A stretch of DNA of 64,000 nucleotides from Cinnamomum chago. Its lineage: Eukaryota; Streptophyta; Magnoliopsida; Laurales; Lauraceae. The notes beneath the pieces were generated by a model. The model was not told where the DNA came from. It saw only the letters and a program-made list of their open reading frames with translations, and searched no databases. Positions 43,855-55,980 of the stretch are shown here, in pieces. The position numbers and the translations under genes were made by a program. The stretch is taken from NCBI GenBank assembly GCA_038049695.1, contig CP142456.1, forward strand, positions 43,814,001 through 43,878,000, in the 5' to 3' direction. How positions within the stretch are numbered: position 1 is the first letter of the stretch; every line of letters starts with the position of its first letter.

Positions 43855-45663
43855 TTATTTTTCTGTAGGAATATGCTCCAAAACTATGAATCCTTCTTCA
43901 ACCAATTCTCTAATGAAATGATGTCTAATATCGATATGTTTGGTTCTAGAGTGTTGGACGGGATTTTTGGAGATATTGATAGCACTAGTGTTATCACAGT
44001 ACAAGTTCATGCTACACTGTTTAATACCATAGTCTTTGAGCATTTGTCTCATCCACAGCATTTGAGTACAACCACTATTAGCTGCTATATATTCTGCTTC
44101 AGCTGTAGATAAGGAGATGGATGATTGTTTCTTGCTGTGCCAGGCAACAAGACAGTTTCCTAGGTAAAAGCACCCACCGCTTGTAGATTTTCTATCATCC
44201 ACATTTCCAGCCCAATCGGCGTCTGAGTATCCAGCAATGCAGGCAGATGAGTCATATGGATACCATAAACCATATCCTGAAGTCCCTGAAACATATCTAA
44301 TGATTCTTTTAACAGCTTTCAAATGAATTTCTTTGGGATCGGATTGATATCTGGCGTGAGCTCCTACACTGAAAGCTATATCAAGTCTACTGGCTGTAAG
44401 ATATAATAAGCTGCCTACATGCTCCTATACAGACTAGAATCAACACTCTTACCACTCGACTCTCTAGATAATTTGAGTGTTGTGCTCATGGGTGTGTTCA
44501 TGTACTTGGCTGAGTCTAATCCAAACCTTTTGATTAACTCTTTAGCATATTTGGTTTGGGAAATAAACAGTCCATCAGACAATTGTTTAACTTGTAATCC
44601 TAGAAAGAAATTAAGTTCACCAACCATACTCATTTCAAATTCAGATTTCATAAGATTAGCAAACTTTTTTTGTGAGATCATTACAAGTAGAACCAAACAC
44701 TATATCATCAACATAAATTTGAGCAATCAAAATATTATCATTGTTTGTTTGAATAAAGAGAGTTTTATCCACACAACCCCTTTCAAAGCTTTGATCAATT
44801 AAGAATTGAGTAAGCCTTTCATACCAAGCTCTAGGGGCTTGTTTGAGACCATAGAGAGCATTTCTAAGGCGATACACATGGTTAGGCTTTTTAGGGTCCT
44901 CAAACCCTTTGGGTCACTCAACATAAACTTCTTCTTCCAAAATACCATTTAGAAAAGTACTTTTGACATCCATTTGGTATAGTTTAAATTTCAAAGAACA
45001 AGCAATGGAAAGAAGGATTCTGATGGATTCAAGTCTAGCAACAGGAGCAAAAGTTTCTTCAAAATCTATTCCTTCAATTTGAGAGTACCCTTGAGTAACC
45101 AGCATGGCCTTGTTTCTAACAATGGTACCATTTTCATCAAGTTTATTTTTGTAAATCCACTTGGTACCTACAACATTTTCGTCATCAGGTCTAGGCACTA
45201 GATCCCAAACTTCATTTCTAGCAAATTGATTTAACTCTTCTTGCATGACATTTATCCAATTATCATCAGAAAAAGCTTCATCAACATTTTTAGGTTCAAA
45301 AGTAGAAGTAAAGCAAAGATAGCTAACAATGTTTTCTAATTGTCTTCTAGTCTTGACACCAGCCAAAGGATCTCCCAGAATTTGGTCCATAGAATGATGT
45401 TTCACATTTATCAAATCCTTAGAGATTGGAGACTCGTCCAGTTTTTCAGTTGGGACATTTATCTCACCATTATCAGGGTTTTCTTGATGACTGAAATCAT
45501 TTAGTTTGTCATCAATGACTACATTTATGGATTCTTGTTCGACTCTAGTGTTTATATTCAACACTCTGTAGGCATGACTGTTTTGAGAATAGCCAATGAA
45601 GATGCCTTCATCACTTTTAGAATCAAATTTGCTCAAGTGTTCTCTGTCCTTGAGTATATAGCA
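43855..45663 (-). CDS. pol: Element G reverse transcriptase and RNase H
   Basis: Minus strand, downstream of F's insertion point. The region starts with the end of the integrase module ('[20 protein letters not shown]'). The copia RT follows: '[20 protein letters not shown]', '[20 protein letters not shown]', '[12 protein letters not shown]', '[15 protein letters not shown]' and the catalytic '[12 protein letters not shown]' near 44700. RNase H closes it with '[20 protein letters not shown]', '[18 protein letters not shown]' and '[20 protein letters not shown]' (44322-43855). The order integrase-RT-RNase H proves Ty1/copia. A few frame breaks. Confidence 0.93.
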
Positions 45664-45668
45664 CTTGC

Positions 45669-47435
45669 TGTTAGTTTTATGGTCTCAATACCAGTATATG
45701 ATGAATAGATTGATTAATTTCTTTATTTATCAATAAAATCATGCTTTCCTTTCATGAGATGAATGGTGATTTATTACTTCATGCACATGACCAATATATA
45801 TGACATAATGGTTCATGAGATGAACCGGGTCCCATTAGTATATTAGATGTGATATATGTATATAGATGAGATCCACATACGGGAGATATGGGTCACAAAT
45901 CTTATACTTAAAATATCTTCACAACCAGTGATGAGATTGGGCATCTCATCTGACAAGGTTGCAGCACTTTGATCACTATGAGATAGTGTGATTTGTCTCG
46001 ATCATCAGAATGTAAGATTCTGGATCACGGTGCTGGTACATTGGATGTATTGAAGGACCATGAGAAGCACCTTATTAAATACTGTCTTGATTTAAGGATT
46101 GCTCTCATAATTCCCTAGCAATAGGCTCTCAATCCTCAGACATTGATGAACTCAAGTTTCTGTCTATTCATTTGCTTTGAGTCACCAATGAGTGAGGCCA
46201 ACTGTAGGTCAACACCTCGGTGTCTTGGGTACATGGTAGTAGGACTGTGAGAACATGCAATGATCAAGATGGAATCTATCTACATTATCCCCTTGTGCCA
46301 ATTAATAGATTTATCATTGGTAAGTGCGCACCCATTCCGATTAAGAGTTAATTGGATCGGTACCAAATGATTACTATAATTAATTGGGGCTCAAAGATAA
46401 TAAGATGTGGATCTAATATTGGATGAGACAGATTTATTCAAATTGATCCATGGATAATGATGCAGGGGCCTACTTGTGGTAATTGGGAAGTTTAGGGTCT
46501 TCATTGAAATATATTCCTAAGACAGGAGTTCAATTGCATTTATATAGTGGAGTTATTTGCAATTAACTGTGGGCCCGGATTGCACATGAGATGTGGGGTC
46601 GCGTGTCCTAGTTGGAGCCAGCTTTCTAAGGAATCCCTAGTGGTCCCCACGCTAGCCCAATATATTAGAAAGATACTAATTCTACTTGAACTCAAAAATG
46701 AAGGTTACTATTTCTATTTGAAGTGAGACTTCTAATAGCGGTAATGGTAAGCTACTAATTATTAATGTAAGTGGGACTTTTATTTTAATTAGAAAGGAGA
46801 AAGTTACTAATAGTTGTGGAAGTGAGACTTCTATGGCAATTAGTAAGGGAGATGTTTACTAATTTGTAATGGGAGTTAAAATTCTATTTCAAATAGGAAA
46901 AGAGGATTTATGGAGGGCTATAAATAGAGGAATACTCCTCTCAAATTCGTGCATAATCATAAGAGCACTTTCAGCCCCCTTGTGCAAGAGTTGTACATGT
47001 CATCTTCCTCTCAAAGTTCCCCTCTCTTTCACCTTTGGTTCCTTAGAGTTACTAGTAGGGTTTTCTCTTGAGGATTCCACCATCTTCTTGAGAAAAGAGA
47101 TCTAATACGGGAGATAGCGTGGAAGATCAAAAGGAGTTGAAGATTATGAATTGGATTGTGAAGTTGTTCATCATCAAAGTAAAGAAATCAAATCCTCCAT
47201 TAGAGCACAACAAAGCTCCAAAGGTATATCTACATCCTTGTATACTGTAGATTTCGTGCTTGCATGCTTATGTGCTTATTTCTATCTTTTAGATAGTATA
47301 TGTTGCTGTACATGACTATGAGTTTAGAGGAATTGCATCCTGGATTGGGTTTGTTGCATTCTAGACAATTGATCCCTGCATCAAGTGGGTCAAAACTTTT
47401 GAAACCTGTCTGGAAGGTCCACCTATTTTCCAACA
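45669..47435 (+). repeat. 5' LTR of element F
   Basis: Starts TGTTAGTTTTATGG and ends ..TTTTCCAACA. It carries a TATA box (46920-46928, TATAAATAG in 'agggctataaatagagg'). Upstream of it is a run of loosely repeated 'gtgagacttctaatag' and 'actaattattaatgg' phrases (46690-46870), which are expanded into a tandem array in solo LTR H. Confidence 0.95.
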
Positions 47436-47451
47436 ATTGGTATCAGAGCCT
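47436..47451 (+). promoter_or_regulatory. Primer binding site of element F
   Basis: ATTGGTATCAGAGCCT directly follows the LTR. TGGTATCAGAGC is the perfect complement of the initiator Met-tRNA 3' end used by plant copia elements. Confidence 0.93.
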
Positions 47452-49287
47452 TACCTCATCTCTAATCATGTTAGATCAGTAAGCTTGCTCCAATCTTTGC
47501 ATGAGATGCAAAGAAGATGATGCAAGGGCTATGTAAGGATCAGTTATGATTGGGTTTGTTTACTTTATGTAGTAAATCCATGTTTGGATAGTCACAAAAG
47601 GGTTTAATTATGATGGAAGGATGGTAGGATGCCATTGAGGGCCTTCAAAAGTGTTTTGGAGGTGTTTAGACTCAAGTTGAAAAAACCCAAATTTCTGCCT
47701 TCGTCAGGCGGGTCGACCTGGCCTCGTGCTCGGTCGACCGGGTGCCTGTAGGGCCGGTCGACCGGGAACACAGGTTCACTTCATTATGTGATCCGGGTTT
47801 TTTTTTTTGGGTCCCAAGCCCCTAGCCAGGGGGCCAGCCCCCGAAACCTCGCCGGGGGCCCGCGAGCTGACCGGTCAGCTCGACCACCGCCGGGGGACAC
47901 CCCCGGACCCCCTCCGCGAAGTGCATGTATTAAAAGGGTGGTTACTTTTGGCATCTTATTTTTCCATTATGGTTTGGTAACCTGGTTTTGTGACTTGCTT
48001 TGTTGTATGAGATACTAACTTGCAGGTGATAATGTCCTCTCCATATGGCCCACAAGTATTTTTCTTTCTATTTATGGTTATTGGTTTATTTAAGGCTAAA
48101 TGTAAAGGGCATCATGGTTTCCTTGGTTTCCCGTGAAAGGGCAAGGCAAGATGAATTTCCCTATAGCCCTTTTATTTCCATGTTTAGATTACCATGTAAG
48201 TCTCATAATTGAGGCATATGAATTTAAGTAATTTTTCTAAATTTGTAAATTCTGGTGATGTCCGAGACAAAGAAGGAAAGCGATGTTGGACTCCTAATCA
48301 AAGAGTTTGAAGATTACCAAAAGTGTTTTGGAGTTGCCCAAAGAGTTTGATGAACTCCAGAAGTTTTGGAAAGTCTAGAAGTCCAAGAAGTCTATTCCGC
48401 TTGGGCCATGTGGAGGAGAGGACTAGTTTCTATTTTTAGCACTTTCTATTTATGGATGCATGCTTAAATTAGAAAATTTCCAGATCTGATCCAAACATAG
48501 CAAGTTACTAAAATTGGTCAAATCAAATTAATTTTTGGAAAGAGTTCTAATTAGTGTTGATGACCCATGAGATGGACACATTGGTAACACTAATTTAGAA
48601 ACTGGACTTTCCTTAAAATAACTTGACTTGGAACCAATCTTTGATCATATCATGAGATGATTTGATCTTCATATGTATACATGTGGGCCCTAATACCTTA
48701 CAAAGAAAATCCTCAAATTCTAAAATATTAAGTGGGAGCGGGGCATTTATATTTAGAAATCCCCATGGTTTTCCACCATAGGTCCATTGTAAAGAAAGTA
48801 TTAGCCTCGCGCCATCTTGAGAATGGTCGTTCCCCACGGAGGGCTTTTACTTGTCTGGTTACTAGATATGGATCTCCTATGGATAGTGTTGCTGAGACGG
48901 AGCGGGGGCCCACTCCCCAAGGAGGAACTGCTCGCAACGGTTGTCATGCAATCTAGTTGGTGGGTCACACTTAACTAAAATAATGATGTAGTATCCCCAA
49001 GGATTTGTCTCATGTATTTTAGAAACCGAAGCAAATCGGGAGTCATTCATTATTTGGTATGAGATACCTAGATAATAATGAATGGAGGGGATCATGGAAA
49101 GTTAGTCTTAATCCTAATTATGACCAACTTTGATCCGCACCAATCTAGGTGGTATTTGCACTCCCCAAGGAGGCATACCCCGGGGATTGGGATTCCGATG
49201 TATTCTGAATTTAGTGGTTATGAGGATTCCATATAAATTTGGTAGAATACTAAACCCTAATGTCACTTAAATTCATTAATTGAATGT
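47452..49287 (+). other. Element F leader, with CGGTCGACCG palindromes
   Basis: 1.8 kb between primer site and gag ATG, without a gene. Around 47705-47775 there are 'gcgggtcgacctgg', 'ctcggtcgaccggg' and 'gccggtcgaccggga', repeats of a palindrome with core GGTCGACC, followed by a C/G-rich stretch (47815-47930). Copia leaders of this length are unusual. The 'cactccccaagga' phrase recurs near 48909 and 49160. I see nothing else I can name. Confidence 0.7.
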
Positions 49288-50160
49288 ATGGTTATGTGCT
49301 ACAGTATTTCAAGTATGAATTCAAATACTTTCAATCCACTTGCGACCATCCTCAACCAGAATAAATTAGTGGGATCCAACTATGTAGACTGGAAACGGAA
49401 CCTGGATATAGTCCTGACAGCTTCAGGATATAAATATGTCCTTACCATACCCCCCCCCCTTCCTGAGCCTGAGCTTCATGCACCTCAGTATGAGAAGGAC
49501 CTTTACACCGAATGGACAAAAGACAATGAGGTAGCCAGATGTTTTATACAAGCATCCATGTCTAGTATTTTACAACACCAACATCAATCATATAAGTCAG
49601 CATACGATATTATATCGAACTTAAAGGAGATGTTTGCGGACTAGGTTAGACCTGCTAGGCAAGCTGCTATGAAGGTGCTGATAAACACTAAGATGACTGA
49701 GGGAACCCCAGTACAAAAACATTTATTGAAAATGAGTCTCGTACTAAATGAGTTAGATGTACTGGGTGTTTCGATTGAGAAAGAATCGCAGATCGACATG
49801 ATCCTTCAGTCACTACTAGATTTTTTCAATCATTTCGAGATCAATTGTAATAAATTGGAAATGACCATAGCTGAGCTTTCTCGCCAGCTGGTAGTGACTG
49901 AGGAAATCATGAAGAAAGAGAAAAATTCCCTCATGACAGAAAAGTCATTTGCTAGGACCAAGCCGAAAGGCAAAGACCGAGATAGCAAGAAGAAATCAGT
50001 CATCAAGGGTCCTAAGGTGGAGAATGGTTCTACTTGTAGTATGGCCAAGGCTAAGGGTACGGGAGAAAAAGGAAAGTGTTTCCATTGTGGTAAGACAGGA
50101 CATTGGAAAAGGAATTGTCCAGAATATCTGTCTAAGAAGAAGACCTCAGGTATGATTGAG
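49288..50160 (+). CDS. gag: Element F gag region
   Basis: Translation gives 'STFNPLATILNQNKLVG'-type copia gag start (SSMNSNTFNPLATILNQNKL), 'YVDWKRNLDIVLTASGYKYV' and a UBN2-type middle ('KMTEGTPVQKHLLKMSLVLN', 'DMILQSLLDFFNHFEINCNK'). A basic stretch precedes the zinc knuckle CFHCGKTGHWKRNC (about 50077-50118). This order is standard for copia Gag, which packages the RNA. Confidence 0.9.
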
Positions 50161-53020
50161 TCACTTGTTTCTGAAGTTAGTTTTGCAACTGGTACTTCAG
50201 AATCTTGGTGTATGGACTCCAGGGCAACTGATCACATATGTAATTCGTTGCAGGGGTTCAGGGAAACCAGGAGGTTCAGTGACGGAGAAATCATTGACAA
50301 CCTAGGATCTGATGCTAAGGCAGAGGTTGTTTAAGTGGGAGTTATTACATTATGTTTTTCAAATGATACATTGATTTTGTCAGATACGTTATATGTATCG
50401 TCTTTACGGCGGAATTCAATTTCAGTTTTTAGTATGGTGAATAAGAGTTATTCTATTACTCTTGGTACTGAAATTGTCATAAAGAGATATGGTACTTTTG
50501 TGTATTCTGACAAGGTAATCAATGAAATTTATTTGTTAATCCCACAATGTATGAGATACATGATACTGAAACAACTAATAGACCATCATTAAAGAGGAAA
50601 TCACCTTCATCTGATCCAACAAAACTTGGCACTTGAGGCTAGGTCATATAAACCTATATAGGATTGACAGGCTAGTGAAAGATGGTATCTTGCCTTCATT
50701 GTGGTAGAACCAATGCTTGTCTGCGAGTCCTGCCTGGAAGGTAAAATTGACCAAAATGCCCTTTTTCATCAAAGGGCAATGGGGCCAAAGATTTGTTGGA
50801 ATTAGTGTATACTGATGTGTGTGGACCCATTAATGTCAGAGTAGTGGGAGGATATCTCTCCGCTGATTTTATGGGATACTCATCAGAAAATGGGATTTAA
50901 TCCCAGTTGTCTGCTCCTGGTATGCCTCAACAGAACGGAACAGCAGAAAGAAGGAACCAAACTCTTTTAGATATGATCAGGTCTATACTGAGTTTCTCAG
51001 GATTACCTATATCCTTTTAGGGATACGCCTTGGATACTGCGATGTACATACTAAACCTCGTACCATCTAAGTCTATACCTAAGACTACCCAGGAGTTGTG
51101 GACCGAGCGAAAGTCTAGTCTACAACATTTACACATTTGGGGTTGTCCGGCACATGTGCTAAAGGTTAAGACGGATCAGTTGGAAGCGAAGTTGGAAGTA
51201 TGCACGTTTGTAGGATATCCTAAATGAACTAAAGGTTGGTTATTCTATAATCCCAGAGAGCAAAAGTGATGGTGAGCATTAATGTGGTTTTTCTGGAGGA
51301 AGATTATATGATAGACCGGAAACTTTTAGAAAAAGGTGATCTTGGAAGAAATTCAAGAGCAAACAATTCCAAATCCTAGTATGATCGAACCTAAGGAAGA
51401 AGTGCCCTTACCTAACCCAGTAATTACACCGATGCCTTGTCATAGTGGGAGCATAGTCAGGCCCCCTGACAGGTTCTCGTTCTTGGGAAAGTCTTACGAG
51501 GCAGTCCCGGAAGAACCAGAACAAGATCCCTGTAATTATGATGAAGCAATTAATGACATTAATTCGAGACATTGGCAAGATGCTATGAAAGCTGAGATGG
51601 AGTTTATGTACTCTAATCAGGTCTGGACACTTGTGGACTTGCCTGCCAATATCTAACTTATTGGGTGCAAGTGAGTCTACAAGAGAAACAGAGAACCAGA
51701 TGGAAGAGTTGAGACCTTTAAAGGTCAGGCTTGTTGCGAAAGGATATACTCAGAAAGAAGATATCGATTACGAGGAAACCTTCTCACCAGTAGCCATGCT
51801 CAAGTCCATCAGGACACTCTTATCCATTGTGGCTCATCTCGATCATGAGATTTGGCAAATGGATGTCAAGATGGGTTTCTCAACGGCCATCTTGAGGAAG
51901 ACATCTATATGATGCAACCAGACGGTTTTATAGCTAAACAACCAAGAGCAAAGAGTTTGCAACATGCAGATGTCCATTTATGGACTGAAGCAGGCATCCC
52001 GAAGCAGGAACATTCGTTTTGACTAAGAAATCAAGTCAGTTGATTTTTGTCAAAATCCGGATAAGTCATGGGTGTACATGAAAAGTGAAGGAGGCAGGGT
52101 AATTTTTTTTCTAGTCGACGACATCCTTCTCCTAGAGAGTGCTATATGGATGTTGTCAACAGTAAAAGGTTTAGTTGGCTAAGACTTTTGATATGAAGGA
52201 CATGGGAGAAGCCAATCGCATCCTAGGGATCAAACTCCTTTGAGACCGGATAAATAGGATGATAGGCTTATCCAAATAAGCATACACAGATAAGGTACTC
52301 GTACGGTTTGCTATGCAAGACTCCAAGAAGGGTATTACACCTTTCAGGCATGGAGTGCACCTTTCCTAGAATCAGTGTCCCAAGACACCTGAGGAAAAGG
52401 AGCAAATGAGGTCGATACCATATGCTTCGGGTGTTGGTAGCCTCATGTATGCTATGCTATATACTATATCGGATATTTGTCATGCATTGGGCTTAGTCAG
52501 CAGATATCAGTCTAACCCAGGTCCTAACCATTGCAATGTTGTAAGATGTGTTCTCAAATCCTTGAGAAGGACTAAAGATTACATGTTGATTTATGGCAAT
52601 AATGAGTTGATTCCAGTCGGTTACACATATTCTGACTTCATGTCAGATAAGGATTCCAAGATATCAACTTCTATGTATGTGTTTATGCTATAGCTGCTTG
52701 AGAAGCAACTAAAGAAGCATATTGGCTCAAGGGATTCCTTATGGAACTTGGAGTGGTATTTTTGGCAAGACAGCCGCTCACAGTTTACTGTGATAACAGC
52801 AGGGCAGTCGATAAGTCCAAGGAACCCAGGAGCCAAAAACATGTACAGAGGTAGTTACACATGGTCAGAAAGATTGTGCAGAGAGGTGATACTGCTATCA
52901 CCTAGATAGACTCTGCAAACAATCTGGGAGATCCCTTTACTAAGCCTTTGACTACCAAAGTTTTTGAGCAACATGTAGATGGGATGGGCATGAGATGCAA
53001 CCAAGACTGGCATTGAGCCC
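50161..53020 (+). CDS. pol: Element F protease, integrase remnants, reverse transcriptase, RNase H (decayed)
   Basis: Recognisable in order: protease 'SWCMDSRATDHICNSLQGF' (about 50200-50260); integrase zinc and core remnants (50600-51000, with 'GMPQQNGTAERRNQTLLDMI' near 50920-50980); integrase C-terminal 'LQHLHIWGCPAHVLKVK' (51120-51180); RT 'VRLVAKGYTQKEDIDYEETF' (51725-51785) to about 52280; and RNase H ('YASGVGSLMYAMLYT' 52420; 'LTVYCDNSRAVDKSKEPRSQ' 52770-52830). Much of the integrase core is missing. Decay is heavy throughout. Confidence 0.85.
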
Positions 53021-53031
53021 AAGTGGGAGAT
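53021..53031 (+). promoter_or_regulatory. Polypurine tract of element F
   Basis: AAGTGGGAGATT directly precedes the 3' LTR, the usual copia tract. Confidence 0.85.
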
Positions 53032-54798
53032 TGTTAGTTTTATGGTCTCAATACCAGTATATGATGAATAGATTGATTAATTTCTTTATTTATCAATATA
53101 ATCATGCTTTCCTTTCATGAGATGAATGGTGATTTATTACTTCATGCACATGACCAATATATATGACATAATGGTTCATGAGATGAACCGGGTCCCATTA
53201 GTATATTAGATGTGATATATGTATATGGATGAGATCCACATCCGGGAGATATGTGTCACAAATCTTATACTTAAAATATCTTCACAACCAGTGATGAGAT
53301 TGGGCATCTCATCTGACAAGGTTGCAACACTTTGATCACTATGGGATAGTGTGATTTGTCTCGATCATCAGAATGTAAGATTCTGGATCACGGTCCTGGT
53401 ACATTGGATGTATTGAAGGACCATGAGAAGCACTTTATCAAATACTGTCTCGATTTAAGGATTGCTCTCATAATTCCCTAGCAATAGGCTCTTAATCCTG
53501 AGACATTGTTGAACTCAAGTTTCTGTCTATTCATTTGCTTTGAGTCACCAATGAGTGAGGCCAACTGTAGGTCAACACCTCGGTGTCTTGGGTACATGGT
53601 AGTAGGACTGTGGGAACATGCAATGATCAAGATGGAATCTATCAACATTATCCCCTTGTGCCAATTAATGGATTTATCATTGGTAAGTGCGCACCCATTC
53701 CGATTAAGAGTTAATTGGATTGGTACCAAATGATTACTATAATTAATTGGGGCACAAGGATAATAAGATGTGGATCTAATATTGGATGACACAGATTTAT
53801 TCCAATTGATCCACGGATAATGATGGAGGGGCCTACTTGTGGTAATTGGGAAGTTTAGGGTCTTCATTGAAATATATTCCTAAGACTGGAGTTCAATTGC
53901 ATTTATATAGTGGAGTTATTTGCAATTAACTGTGGGCCCGGATTGCACATGAGATGTGGGGTCGCGTGTCCTAGTTGGAGCCAGCTTTCTAAGGAATCCC
54001 TAGTGGTCCCCACGCTAGCCCAATATATTAGAAAGATACTAATTCTACTTGAACTCTAAAAGGACGGTTACTATTTCTATTTGAAGTGAGACTTCTAATA
54101 GCGGTAATGGTAAGCTACTAATTATTAATGGAAGTGGGACTTTTATTTTAATTAGAAAGGAGAAAGTTACTAATAGTTGTGGAAGTGAGACTTCTATGGC
54201 AATTAGTAAGGGAGATGTTTACTAATTTGTAATGGGAGTTAAAATTCTATTTCAAATAGGAAAAGAGGATTTATGGAGGGCTATAAATAGAGGAATACTC
54301 CTCTCAAATTCGTGCATAATCATAAGAGCACTTTCAGCCCCCTTGTGCAAGAGTTGTACAAGTCATCTTCCTCTCAAAGTTCCCCTCTCTTTCACCTTTG
54401 GTTCCTTAGAGTTACTAGTAGGGTTTTCTCTTGAGGATTCCACCATCTTCTTGAGAAAAGAGATCTAATACGGGAGATAGCGTGGAAGATCAAAAGGAGT
54501 TGAAGATTATGAATTGGATTGTGAAGTTGTTCATCATCAAAGTAAAGAAATCAAATCCTCCATTAGAGCACAACAAAGCTCCAAAGGTATATCTACATCC
54601 TTGTATGCTGTAAATTTCGTGCTTGCATGCTTATGTGCTTATTTCTATCTTTTAGATAGTATATGTTGCTGTACATGACTATGAGTTTAGAGGAATTGCA
54701 TCCTGGATTGGGTTTGTTGCATTTTAGACAATTGATCCCTGCATCAAGTGGGTCAAAGCTTTTGTAACCTGTCTGGAAGGCCCACCTATTTTCCAACA
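53032..54798 (+). repeat. 3' LTR of element F
   Basis: Same length and ends as the 5' LTR, with the TATA box at 54282-54290. The short protein-like frames in both copies are LTR sequence. Differences from the 5' LTR are mostly single-base transitions. Confidence 0.95.
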
Positions 54799-54803
54799 CT
54801 TGC

Positions 54804-55884
54804 TACCAAAAATTTTAAAGTAGCTAATGTCGAGCCTTCTCTCATGCCATAATTCATAAGTAGTTTTATCCAAGCCAGTTCTCAAGTATACCCTGTTTAT
54901 GATGTGACAAGCTGTACTAACTGCTTCAGCCCATAGATCTCTAGGAACATTCTTTCCATGAAGCATAACTGTGGCCATTTCTTGTCAGACTCGATTCTTT
55001 CTTTTAGCAATGCCATTTTGTTGAGGGGTTTTAGGGGTAGAAAATTCATTGTGAATTCCATACTTATCACAATATTTTTCAAACTTTGTATTTTCAAATT
55101 CACCACCATTATCACTTCTTATTTGAGCAACTGCTCTTCCTTTTTCAACTTTGATCCTTTTCACAATCTTTTTAAATTCAGCATGAGCATCAGATTTCTC
55201 TCTTAGAAATGCAACCCAAGTGAATCTTGAATAATCATCAACAATAACAAGAAAGAATCTTTTGCCCCCTTTACTCTCTTTCTTAGTTGGACCAACCAGG
55301 TCCATATGGAGAAGCTCTAGAGGTCTAGAGCTCTTTAGAGACTTGGTCTTTTTGTGAGAGTTTCTGATTTGTTTACCTTTTTGACATTCTCCACAAACTG
55401 TTTTTGACTCTTTGCTGATTTTTGGAAGACCCTTAACATACTTGTTCAATTTGGACAAGTCTTTAAAGTTCACATGTCCAAGTCTTTTATGCCATAATTG
55501 AGCTTCATCAAGATGAGCAATGTGACAGGCTGAACTGGATGATTCTTTGCGGTTACTAATAATATAACAGTTGTCATTGGTTCTAAGACCTCTTAGAATA
55601 ACCTTTCCATTTTTGGAAATCTCACAACCATGACTACTAAAGTTAACAACATGATCTTTATCACATATTTGAGAAATACTTAGCAAGTTATGTTTCAAAC
55701 CAACGACATACAAAACATTTTCAATAACAGGCATGTTTGGAACATTCAAAGTACCCTTACCAACAACTTTAGCAACATTTCCATCACCAAAAGTGACAGA
55801 TCCACCCTCATATTCATTTAAAGATGAGAAATGTGCTCTATCCCCAGTCATGTGTCTAGAGCATCCACTATCTAGGTACCACAA
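54804..55884 (-). CDS. pol: Element G protease and integrase
   Basis: Minus strand, upstream of F's insertion point. 'LDSGCSRHMTGDRAHFSSLN' near 55880 is the copia protease active-site segment (D-S-G). The GAG-pre-integrase zinc finger follows ('LWHKRLGHVNFKDLSKL', 'VCGECQKGKQIRNSH'). The integrase core shows 'LELLHMDLVGPTKKESKGG', 'RSDNGGEFENTKFEKYCDKY' and 'TPQQNG' with the D-D-E arrangement, ending at 54799 where F enters. Confidence 0.93.
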
Positions 55885-55980
55885 GGATTGGTCAATAGCT
55901 TTAAGAGCTGTGTGAACAACTAGGCTTTTGTTCTTGGGAACCCATATGAATCTTTGGATGGCAGGGATTGCACTAGGACC

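Larger units (their letters stand above)
45669..54798 (+). mobile_element. Ty1/copia element F, inserted in G's integrase region
   Basis: Flanked by the duplication cttgc (45664-45668 and 54799-54803). Both LTRs are 1767 bp (45669-47435 and 53032-54798), with about 35 differences by my count (near 2%), which suggests under one million years. A perfect Met-tRNA primer site and a GGGAGA polypurine tract frame the internal region. On the plus strand it has gag with a zinc knuckle, protease, integrase remnants, RT and RNase H in copia order. The coding region is badly broken, perhaps ten or more breaks and missing parts, far more than the LTR age would predict. I could not assign the copia lineage. 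Confidence 0.95.

Noticed and set aside
46869-47105. 78-residue protein present twice (also 54232-54468)
   Set aside because: Duplicate because both lie in the two LTRs of F; it covers the TATA box and leader and has no domain.
47788-48018. Short GC-rich protein in F's leader
   Set aside because: Composition-driven translation of the C/G-rich stretch next to the palindromes; no match.
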